This document shows, piece by piece, positions 35,211 through 42,112 of a stretch of DNA of 64,000 nt (the stretch's first letter is position 1; every line of letters starts with the position of its first letter). The translations under genes and the position numbers were made by a program. The stretch is from Tenericutes bacterium MO-XQ (GTDB taxonomy: Bacteria > Bacillota_I > Bacilli_A > Acholeplasmatales > Acholeplasmataceae), in the NCBI GenBank assembly GCA_002838185.1, contig CP017948.1, forward strand, positions 372,001 through 436,000. Direction: 5' to 3'. The notes under the pieces were generated by a model, which worked only from the letters and a program-made list of their open reading frames with translations, ran no database searches and was not told the origin of the DNA.

Positions 35211-36641
35211 TTATAATTTCTCAATTAAACTTAAGTAAAAATAAACACCATGAATAACATTATCAATACTAATTTTTTCATCTTCTCCATGAATTAATTT
35301 TAAATCATCTTTTGAAACATCCATAGGTGAAAATTTATAAACCCGATCACAAATCTCATGATAATGTCTAGAGTCAGAAGTAGCAACTATTAAATAAGGT
35401 GTTACAATTACTTCTGGCCATGTCTTTTTAATTGCTTGTCTAACAACTCCAAATACTTCATCTACAACAGATGTAGAGGTAGCTTCTGAAACTTTAATTA
35501 CCTCAATCTTAATATCATCATTTTTGATGATTTTTTTAATCTTTTTGACGACTTGATCTGATGTTTCATGAGGTCTAAGGCGATAATTAATACCTACTGA
35601 AGCACTTGTTGGTAAAACGTTAATCGCATCACTTGCTTGTGAAACGGTAAATGCTTGAGTTGTTTTAAACATTGATAATATTTCTCCACCAGATAATTTT
35701 GCAATCAGCTTAACCACTGGTGTAAATAACCATAAATTTGCGAAAATCATACGAATTGGAAAACTCTTTGAATATGGTGCTAACGTATCAAATAATGTTC
35801 TAACAGGTTCTGTTAGTTTTAATTTAAATTGTTTTGTACGATTTAATCTTAAAACCGCTTTTGATAAGACTGTAAGTGCGGTATCTTTAGGTGGTGTTGA
35901 TGCATGCCCTCCTTTAGAAAAAGCAGTCAATTTAAGATTCATGAATCCTTTTTCAGCGATACCTACAACAGCAACTTTTTTACTCACACCAGGAAACATA
36001 TTTGAAACGATTGCTCCACCTTCATCAAGTACCATATAAGGATTGATTTCATTTGCTTTAAAGTATTCAACCATTTGTTTTTGGGTATCACCATATATTT
36101 CTTCTTCACCAGAAAAACAAATATATAAATCATTTTTAAATATTTTTCCTTGAGATAAGCTATATTCAACAGCTTCCATAATCGCATTTAAACTGTGTTT
36201 GGTGTCCAATGTACCTCTACCATAAACATAAGATTCATCAACGTCTCCACTAAAAGGTTCAAATGTCCATTTTCCATCCACAGGAACCACATCAAAATGT
36301 GCCATTAAAACAGTAGGTTCTTCGTTACTTAATCCCTTTATATGGAACATAACGCCTGTACCAATTTCTTGATAAGTGCTTTGCTCATTAATTAAAGGAT
36401 AGTGTGTTTTTAAGTGTTCTTTGAATGCTGTAAAAGCATGATGATCAATTTTCTTTGAATCCAAATTTGATATTGTAGGAATCTTTATTTTTTCTGATAA
36501 ATTTTCAATCACACGCTTTTCATCTATGCTATATTTCTTTTTCATTTCTGGATATAACACAGGTTTAAATTGTATTGTTTTTACGAAAACAATTAAGATG
36601 AGTAAACCTAAAACACCAAGTCCAATATATAAACCAATCAT
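35211..36641 (-). CDS. Membrane-anchored M20 family metallopeptidase
   Basis: A 476-residue zinc peptidase of the M20A (carboxypeptidase/PM20D1-like) group. An N-terminal membrane helix (GLYIGLGVLGLLILIVFV) is followed by the catalytic domain: VLMAHFDVVPV (metal His and Asp), YGRGTLDTKHSLNAI, the Glu pair in CFSGEEEIYGD, VLDEGG, and the C-terminal metal His in ATSDSRHYHEICD. A dimerisation insert is marked by KGGHASTPP. It starts with a one-base overlap (TAATG) on the membrane protein gene, so the three genes form one operon; a role in peptide use with the transport-like partners is inferred. Confidence 0.9.
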   Translation of the reverse strand: MIGLYIGLGVLGLLILIVFVKTIQFKPVLYPEMKKKYSIDEKRVIENLSEKIKIPTISNLDSKKIDHHAFTAFKEHLKTHYPLINEQSTYQEIGTGVMFHIKGLSNEEPTVLMAHFDVVPVDGKWTFEPFSGDVDESYVYGRGTLDTKHSLNAIMEAVEYSLSQGKIFKNDLYICFSGEEEIYGDTQKQMVEYFKANEINPYMVLDEGGAIVSNMFPGVSKKVAVVGIAEKGFMNLKLTAFSKGGHASTPPKDTALTVLSKAVLRLNRTKQFKLKLTEPVRTLFDTLAPYSKSFPIRMIFANLWLFTPVVKLIAKLSGGEILSMFKTTQAFTVSQASDAINVLPTSASVGINYRLRPHETSDQVVKKIKKIIKNDDIKIEVIKVSEATSTSVVDEVFGVVRQAIKKTWPEVIVTPYLIVATSDSRHYHEICDRVYKFSPMDVSKDDLKLIHGEDEKISIDNVIHGVYFYLSLIEKL

Positions 36642-37300
36642 TACTTAATCAATCCTTTCTTATATAGAATTCTTGAAACAGTAATGGATATAATAACACC
36701 TACTGGAACCATGATACCAACTAATCCACCACTACCTGGAACAAATAAGAAGAAGATAAGCATGAATAAGATTGGTATAATCGCAACTTTAAATCGTTTT
36801 GTAATATAAACAACACCGATAGCCCCAAACAATGCAGGAATAACATTATCAAATGCAGGTTTTAAAACATCTGATTCTAAAATAGGAGCTAGTGGAATAA
36901 TTAAAACAATTCCTATGATGATAATAAGGGTGGTTGCGATTGATGATGAAGCAACAGCAATGGTTGCTAAAACATCGCCTTCATCTGTGCCCTTTTCAAC
37001 GTTTAATGCGTCTTGTGCATTAAGTGCAGCTGGCACTTTAAGTGATGTTAGATTACCAGTTACAAATGCTAAATAACTACTACCAGAACCAAGCATTGGT
37101 GTAAATGTAAATACTTCAATGGTTGTTACTGGCCAGAAGATAACTGCAGTAGCAACAAAGCCTGGTAAAAACTTATTCATTGTTGGCCAAACACCTGTAA
37201 AAATACTAATGAATAAAGGTAGAGAAATAAATAAACCTAATGCGCCAAGCATCCAAATTCTACCTTCAAAATGGATTTGATCTTGATATGAACGTTTCAT
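36641..37300 (-). CDS. Small polytopic membrane protein, partner of DUF5058-like protein
   Basis: A 219-residue membrane protein with about five or six hydrophobic spans (FISLPLFISIFTGVW, FVATAVIFWPVTTIEVF, TTLIIIIGIVLIIPLA, ALFGAIGVVYIT, IPILFMLIFFLFVPGSGGLVGIMVPVGVII). The loop between spans 2 and 3 (SGSSYLAFVTGNLTSLKVPAALNA) could be functional. I do not recognise a named family. It starts one base before its upstream neighbour ends and overlaps the M20 peptidase start by one base, so the two membrane proteins probably act together, perhaps as a transporter. Confidence 0.75.
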   Translation of the reverse strand: MKRSYQDQIHFEGRIWMLGALGLFISLPLFISIFTGVWPTMNKFLPGFVATAVIFWPVTTIEVFTFTPMLGSGSSYLAFVTGNLTSLKVPAALNAQDALNVEKGTDEGDVLATIAVASSSIATTLIIIIGIVLIIPLAPILESDVLKPAFDNVIPALFGAIGVVYITKRFKVAIIPILFMLIFFLFVPGSGGLVGIMVPVGVIISITVSRILYKKGLIK

Positions 37301-38041
37301 TTATCTCACCCCCAAAAGTGCATAAACTAATGCAAGTGCCATGGATGCGATCATCGATAAAGGTAACGCATAATTTTTAAGCCATTCTTGTTTGTATTTT
37401 TTGATGATAAAGCCAAATACAATGATAAGTGCTCCACTTGTTAATAAAACTAAAATCGCAAGCAATGAAATATATGTCTCACCTGTTGTCTCATTAGTGA
37501 TAGGTGCTACAACATATCCAACAAATGCTGAAATCATCCCTAAGAATAAGGCATCCATCATAATGTTTTTCCATGTAGAATCTTTTTCTTTCATTTGTTC
37601 AAAACGTTTACTAATTTTCTTTAAAAATAAAGGCACAATTAAAAGTGGTGGTATACATCCTAAAGTCATAACCCATAATGCAGTTACTATCATATCAGGA
37701 GTGATTGAAGAACTTCCGATATCTACATTATAAACACCTTTAATAACATTGGTTGCTGCAGGAAGTTCATAAGTTAAAGCACCTAGGGTACCAAGTCTTA
37801 AACCTGCGACCATAGGTCCAAATATTTTTGTTAAGATCACTAATCCAAAAAGAATTGCAAGTGATGGAGCAATCGAAAAGATCATCGATGATATGATTGT
37901 CTTTCTAATTTGCTCTTTAGTGAAGTTTAAGGCTAAAGCACGTTTTCTTGCTTGTAGCAAAAAAACCGTACTTTGGGCTAGCACATACAAAAAGATGATA
38001 CTCACAATCACATAAACCCACCATACGTTCAAGAAATCCAA
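37301..38041 (-). CDS. DUF5058-like membrane protein
   Basis: A 246-residue protein with about six membrane helices. It resembles DUF5058: an N-terminal VWWVYVIVSIIFLYVLAQSTVFLLQARKRA, then SIAPSLAILFGLVILTKIFGPMVAGLRLGTLGALTYELPAA, and a conserved PPLLIVPLFLKK segment. The start is TTG at 38041 with GAGGG upstream, since no in-frame ATG is available. First gene of the three-gene minus-strand operon ending in the M20 peptidase. Family function is not established. Confidence 0.75.
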   Translation of the reverse strand: MDFLNVWWVYVIVSIIFLYVLAQSTVFLLQARKRALALNFTKEQIRKTIISSMIFSIAPSLAILFGLVILTKIFGPMVAGLRLGTLGALTYELPAATNVIKGVYNVDIGSSSITPDMIVTALWVMTLGCIPPLLIVPLFLKKISKRFEQMKEKDSTWKNIMMDALFLGMISAFVGYVVAPITNETTGETYISLLAILVLLTSGALIIVFGFIIKKYKQEWLKNYALPLSMIASMALALVYALLGVR

Positions 38042-38082
38042 CTGACATCCCTCATTTACTTTTATTTTGTGTAATTTAATTT

Positions 38083-38111
38083 ATTATACAACATTTTGAA
38101 GTAAATATGAA
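38083..38111 (-). promoter_or_regulatory. Promoter of the DUF5058-M20 operon
   Basis: On the minus strand TTCATA (38106-38111), 17 bp, TATAAT (38083-38088). Confidence 0.55.
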
Positions 38112-38159
38112 TATAACTCAAAGTGATTACAAAAAAAAGCATCCAATTTGGATAAAATG

Positions 38160-38214
38160 GAACCTATAAAATAGACACTTTGAAAAAAGGAAGCTATTTT
38201 TAGGTTCTTTTTTT
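38160..38214 (+). terminator. IS-borne terminator at the left end
   Basis: GAACCTATAAAATAG (38160-38174) pairs with CTATTTTTAGGTTC (38194-38207), followed by seven T. It would stop transcription entering from outside before it reaches the transposase genes, a known self-control device of IS elements. TATACT at 38216-38221 directly after it may be the orfA -10. Confidence 0.7.
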
Positions 38215-38242
38215 GTATACTAATAAAGAGAGGTGATGAACA

Positions 38243-38680
38243 ATGAGTAAAAAACTATTCACAGAGCAAGAAATAGAGATATTAAAACAAAACAAGTATG
38301 TAAAACGAGTTGGATCAAAAGGAATAACATACAGCGATGAACTCAAACAGTTCGCAATAGCAAAATCAGAAGAAGGATTTCTGAGCACTGAAATATTTGA
38401 GATGGCAGGATTTGATCTAACAATTATTGGTCGAACAAGAGCACAAAAAGCGTTAGATAGATGGAAAATAGCATATAAAAAATCTGGAATAATGGGACTA
38501 CAAGACACGCGAAAAGGATTATCAGGGAGACCATTGGAAAGAGAATTAAGCCTAGAAGAGCAACTAGAACGAAAAGAAGCTAGGATTAAGTTTTTGGAGG
38601 TACAACTAGATTTCCAAAAAAAGTTAGACATGATAGAAAGGGGCGTGTATACACCCAAAAGCAAGAAAAAACACAAATAA
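38243..38680 (+). CDS. IS3-family transposase OrfA
   Basis: A 145-residue protein with an N-terminal helix-turn-helix (about residues 28-75, KQFAIAKSEEGFLSTEIFEMAGFDLTIIGR) and a C-terminal leucine-zipper-like helix (LEEQLERKEARIKFLEVQLDFQKKL). The A7 run at 38616-38622 lies just behind the zipper codons; a -1 shift there joins the orfB frame, which is open from this point on. AGAGGTGA precedes the ATG. Confidence 0.92.
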   Translation: MSKKLFTEQEIEILKQNKYVKRVGSKGITYSDELKQFAIAKSEEGFLSTEIFEMAGFDLTIIGRTRAQKALDRWKIAYKKSGIMGLQDTRKGLSGRPLERELSLEEQLERKEARIKFLEVQLDFQKKLDMIERGVYTPKSKKKHK

Positions 38681-38727
38681 TCTATGAATTAATCAAAGAA
38701 ATCATCGATGAGAATGGTTACACAAGA

Positions 38728-39615
38728 ATGGTTACATTCTTATGTGATGAAGCTGAGGTATCTAGAAGTGGATATTACAATTATTTCAGTCCTAAAGCAA
38801 TTAAACGAAGAGAAATCCGTGAGGAAGAGGATCAAGCCTTACTAGATTTAATTATTGAAGTATACAAGTTTAAAGGTTACAAGAAAGGATCAAGAGAAAT
38901 CAAGGATTTTCTCTTAAACGAATATGGAATCATCATGAATCGTAAAAGAATACAACGAGTCATGAGAAAATACGAGATTATTTGTCCGATTAGAAAGGCC
39001 AATCCATATAAAAGAATGGCTAAAAGTATAAAAGGTCATCATATACATGAAGACCATGTGATGCGTAATTTCAAACCAGGAAGACCATTCGCAGTTCTTT
39101 TAACAGACATAACATATTTCAGTTTTGGGAGAAAGAACAGACGAGGATTCCTGTCAGCAATCAAGGATAGCCAAACAGGGGAAATAGTCGCAAGAGCAGC
39201 ATCAACATCGCTTAGAATGGATTTCGTGATGGAAACGCTAGATAACCTAACAAAGCATCCATTATTTGACGAGAACAATGATATGATCATTCATTCAGAT
39301 CAAGGAAGTCATTATGCATCAAATGACTTTGGAGACTTTCTTAGTAGGTACAAAATAACACAATCCATGTCACGTCGCGGGAATTGTTGGGACAACGCTC
39401 CAATAGAATCTTTCTTTGGAACGTACAAAGATCATGTAGATCTGAGTGATTGTGAAACAATCGAACAAGCATTAGTGAAGATAGATCATTTTCTGGACTA
39501 TTACAACAACTATAAACCACAAAGAAAATTGGATAGATTACCACCTATCAAATACAGAGATTTACTAATAACAAAACAAAAAGGTGAAATTCCTCTAAAG
39601 GAATCTACACCTTAA
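38728..39615 (+). CDS. IS3-family transposase OrfB (DDE integrase domain)
   Basis: The catalytic part of the transposase. The first ATG is at 38728, but the frame is open back to the A7 slippery site at 38616, so the main product is probably the OrfAB fusion. An N-terminal HTH_21 region (YKKGSREIKDFLLNEYGIIMNRKRIQRVMRKY) precedes the rve core. The DDE residues are intact: Asp in LLTDITYF, Asp in IHSDQGSHYAS, and Glu in NAPIESFFGTYK. No stop or frameshift is visible, so the element may be active. Confidence 0.94.
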   Translation: MVTFLCDEAEVSRSGYYNYFSPKAIKRREIREEEDQALLDLIIEVYKFKGYKKGSREIKDFLLNEYGIIMNRKRIQRVMRKYEIICPIRKANPYKRMAKSIKGHHIHEDHVMRNFKPGRPFAVLLTDITYFSFGRKNRRGFLSAIKDSQTGEIVARAASTSLRMDFVMETLDNLTKHPLFDENNDMIIHSDQGSHYASNDFGDFLSRYKITQSMSRRGNCWDNAPIESFFGTYKDHVDLSDCETIEQALVKIDHFLDYYNNYKPQRKLDRLPPIKYRDLLITKQKGEIPLKESTP

Positions 39616-39678
39616 TTAATATTACTGCCTTTTTTTAAAGTGTCCTTGACATTGGGTCCACTTTAGGATGCTTTTGAC

Positions 39679-40923
39679 TTATTTTTTAACAACTCTTACT
39701 TTTTTAAGTTGTGCAAATCTTGGAAGACCATCTTCTAATTTAGCCTTAGATTCACCTTGGATAAGTGGAAGTGCATAATCGATGAACTCTTGAGTTAAAC
39801 CTCTACCTCTTGGTTTAATCCAAGCTAGTGGTACTTTTTGTTCTTCATTAGCAGCTTTTCTTAAAGGAATTAATTTATATTTGATCTTGTAAGGATTTGA
39901 AGACACTCTTTCAAAACCTACCATCTTATCTGTTGTTCCTCTAACTGCAGCTTTAACAGCTTTTTGACCTGCTTTAAATGCTTCTTCGACATCAACCTTT
40001 GATGCTAGATGAGCAGCAGAACGTTGTAATAAACTAAATTCGATTGCTCTAATTTTAACATTGATACGGTTTGATAACTCAGTTGCAAGCACTGAAGCAG
40101 TACCACCTAATTGAGCATGACCGAATGCATCAGTTTTTAGTTCTTGTAGAGTTTCTGCAATGTATTGACCTTTATCATTTTTAATACCTTCAGAAACTGC
40201 AATTAAGACTTTACTCTTTTCTTTTAAAATTGATTCAACATCTTCAAAGAATTCTTCAACATCAAATGCAACTTCTGGAAGATAGATTAAATCTGGACCT
40301 TGACCTTTATAAGTAGCTAATGCTGAAGCAGCTGTTAACCAACCAGCATTTCTACCCATCACTTCAACGATTGTGATTTGTGGAATATCATATACTGTTG
40401 CATCATGATATAGTTCCATAAATGAAGTAGCTACATATTTTGCAGCACTTGCAAATCCTGGAGAGTGATCAGTAACATTTAAGTCATTGTCAATAGTCTT
40501 TGGAACACCCATGACATTGCAATCATAACCTGATTTCTTAAAGAATTTAGAAATCTTGTTACATGTATCCATTGAATCGTTACCACCATTGTAGAAGAAG
40601 TAACGAATATTATATTTCTTGAAAACTTCTAATAAACGTCTGTAATCTGAATCATCTTTCTTTGGATCTGCTAATTTGTAACGAACGCTACCAATTGCAG
40701 ATGATGGTGTATTTTTTAATCTTAATAATTCTTCTTGATCTTCTTTTGACATATCATAGAAATCTTCGTTTAATACACCTTTGATGCCATGAATTGCACC
40801 ATATACTTCAGTGATATTTTCTTGTTTTAAAGCTTCTAAGAAAACACCAGCTGCACTTGAATTAATAACACTTGTAGGACCACCTGATTGGCCTAATAAT
40901 GCTGCACCTTTTAAATCTTTCAT
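39679..40923 (-). CDS. pfp: Diphosphate-dependent 6-phosphofructokinase
   Basis: Phosphorylates fructose 6-phosphate with pyrophosphate, reversibly. The 414-residue protein has GGPTSVINSSAAG, the donor-site sequence GGNDSMDT and the catalytic loop PKTIDNDL. Asp in GGND and Lys in PKTID replace the Gly residues of ATP enzymes and are diagnostic of PPi use. Further blocks are HSPGFASAAKY and IVEVMGRNAGWLTAAS. It is divergent from an ATP-type pfkA and near PPDK, which makes pyrophosphate. Its terminator has been split by an IS element. Confidence 0.92.
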   Translation of the reverse strand: MKDLKGAALLGQSGGPTSVINSSAAGVFLEALKQENITEVYGAIHGIKGVLNEDFYDMSKEDQEELLRLKNTPSSAIGSVRYKLADPKKDDSDYRRLLEVFKKYNIRYFFYNGGNDSMDTCNKISKFFKKSGYDCNVMGVPKTIDNDLNVTDHSPGFASAAKYVATSFMELYHDATVYDIPQITIVEVMGRNAGWLTAASALATYKGQGPDLIYLPEVAFDVEEFFEDVESILKEKSKVLIAVSEGIKNDKGQYIAETLQELKTDAFGHAQLGGTASVLATELSNRINVKIRAIEFSLLQRSAAHLASKVDVEEAFKAGQKAVKAAVRGTTDKMVGFERVSSNPYKIKYKLIPLRKAANEEQKVPLAWIKPRGRGLTQEFIDYALPLIQGESKAKLEDGLPRFAQLKKVRVVKK

Positions 40924-40967
40924 ATTTTCATCACCATTTCTTTAATATTTTTATTTTTTCCATATCT

Positions 40968-40996
40968 ATTTTAACACACATGGATTATAATGTGAA
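40968..40996 (-). promoter_or_regulatory. Promoter of the PPi-PFK gene
   Basis: On the minus strand TTCACA (40991-40996), 17 bp, TAAAAT (40968-40973). CACAT/ATGTG half-sites flank the spacer. Confidence 0.5.
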
Positions 40997-41040
40997 AAAA
41001 AATCGTTTTCATAATTTGATAAAAACTAAGTAATCACAGT

Positions 41041-41068
41041 TTGAAACATATAACATATATGTTATAAT
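41041..41068 (+). promoter_or_regulatory. pfkA-ppdK promoter with an 18-bp palindrome in its spacer
   Basis: TTGAAA (41041-41046), 16 bp, TATAAT (41063-41068). TATAACATATATGTTATA (41049-41066) is a perfect palindrome filling the spacer and most of the -10, an ideal place for a repressor. Confidence 0.65.
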
Positions 41069-41108
41069 AAGAAATGGTTATGATTTTACACTTAAGGAGA
41101 TGCAAACT

Positions 41109-42059
41109 ATGAAAATTGCAGTATTGACTTCTGGTGGTGACGCACCTGGTATGAATGCTGGGGTTAGAGCCGTCGTCAGAGCAGGAACCATGTATGGACA
41201 TGAAGTCTATGGCATCAAAGATGGATACAAAGGACTTGTGGAAGATGATATGGTTTTACTTACACATCAAAGCGTATCAGGGATGCTTACAAAAGGTGGA
41301 ACCTTTTTAGGAACATCAAGACTTCCAGAATTTAAGGAACTGAGTGTTAGAGAAAAAGCAATAGAAAATCTAAAACAAAGAGGTATCGAAGCTTTAATCG
41401 TTATTGGTGGTGACGGAACATATCGTGGTGGTATGGAACTCGCTCAAATGGGATTAAAAGTGATTGGTATTCCAGGAACAATCGATAACGATATTCCAGG
41501 CACTGATTATACGATAGGTTTTCACACTGCAGTTGAAACGATTGTAGATGCAATCGATAAGCTTAGAGATACATCATCTTCACATCAAAGAGTATCTATC
41601 ATCGAAGTTATGGGTAGATATAGTGGTGATTTAGCAGTATTTGCTGGCATATGTGGTGGTGCTGAGTTCATCATTACACCAGAAAATCCAATGAATAAAG
41701 ATGATATGATCAAAAAGATTAAAAAGTATAAAAATGAAGGTAGAAGACATGCCATCATTGTGATTACTGAAAAAATCTTAGATGTTCATAAACTTGCAGA
41801 AGAAATCACAGAAGCAACAGACTTTAGTTCAAGAGCAACCGTCTTAGGCTATATCCAAAGAGGTGGAGCGCCATGCCCAGAAGATCGTATTTTAGGATCT
41901 AGAATGGGTGCTTATGCTGTAGAACTATTAAATGATGATATTTACGGTGTATGTGTTGGTGTACGTGATTCACGTATGGTACACTTACCATTCGCAAACA
42001 TCATTGGTCAAAAACGACCAAAAAATGAGTTATACTCACTCGTTAAAAAAGTATCTTAA
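41109..42059 (+). CDS. pfkA: ATP-dependent 6-phosphofructokinase
   Basis: Committing step of glycolysis. The ~316-residue protein has LTSGGDAPGMNAGVRAVVR, IGGDGTYRGG and IPGTIDNDI; the Gly residues at both donor-site positions indicate ATP, unlike the neighbouring PPi enzyme. EVMGRYSGDLA and the C-terminal LGYIQRGGAPCPEDR are also present. The ATG at 41109 is chosen over 41100 because AAGGAG runs up to the latter. ppdK follows after 53 bp without a clear terminator, so they may be co-transcribed. Confidence 0.95.
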   Translation: MKIAVLTSGGDAPGMNAGVRAVVRAGTMYGHEVYGIKDGYKGLVEDDMVLLTHQSVSGMLTKGGTFLGTSRLPEFKELSVREKAIENLKQRGIEALIVIGGDGTYRGGMELAQMGLKVIGIPGTIDNDIPGTDYTIGFHTAVETIVDAIDKLRDTSSSHQRVSIIEVMGRYSGDLAVFAGICGGAEFIITPENPMNKDDMIKKIKKYKNEGRRHAIIVITEKILDVHKLAEEITEATDFSSRATVLGYIQRGGAPCPEDRILGSRMGAYAVELLNDDIYGVCVGVRDSRMVHLPFANIIGQKRPKNELYSLVKKVS

Positions 42060-42112
42060 ATGTGTGTTTAATTTAAAATTAATATAAATTAAAGTATAGG
42101 AAGGAAATGACG

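Larger units (their letters stand above)
38153..39665 (+). mobile_element. IS3-family (IS150-like) insertion sequence, 1,513 bp, apparently intact
   Basis: The element carries orfA and orfB in overlapping frames with an A7 slippery run, and imperfect terminal inverted repeats of about 40 bp. On the left the repeat runs TAAAATGGAACC... to GACACTTTGAAAAAAGGAAG; on the right, complemented, TAAAGTGGACCC... to GACACTTTAAAAAAAGGCAG. A 3-bp GGA duplication flanks it (38150-38152 and 39666-39668). The boundaries are confirmed because excision restores a perfect terminator hairpin. An alternative TGG...CCA boundary five bases further in gives no duplication. Confidence 0.92.
38134..39674 (-). other. 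Intrinsic terminator of the PPi-PFK gene, split by the IS element
   Basis: The left flank ends AAAAGCATCC-AATTT-GGA (38152) and the right flank begins GGA-TGCTTTT (39666). Removing 38153-39665 and one GGA restores AAAAGCATCC, AATTT, GGATGCTTTT, a perfect hairpin with a T run on the minus strand. This would be the terminator downstream of the PPi-PFK gene that ends at 39679. Confidence 0.85.

Noticed and set aside
35211-38041. Plus-strand frames inside this region
   Set aside because: They are shadows of the minus-strand operon, which has coherent motifs, overlaps and a promoter.
38158-39660. IS boundaries at TGG...CCA
   Set aside because: This gives no target duplication; boundaries five bases further out give GGA/GGA and restore a perfect terminator when the element is removed.
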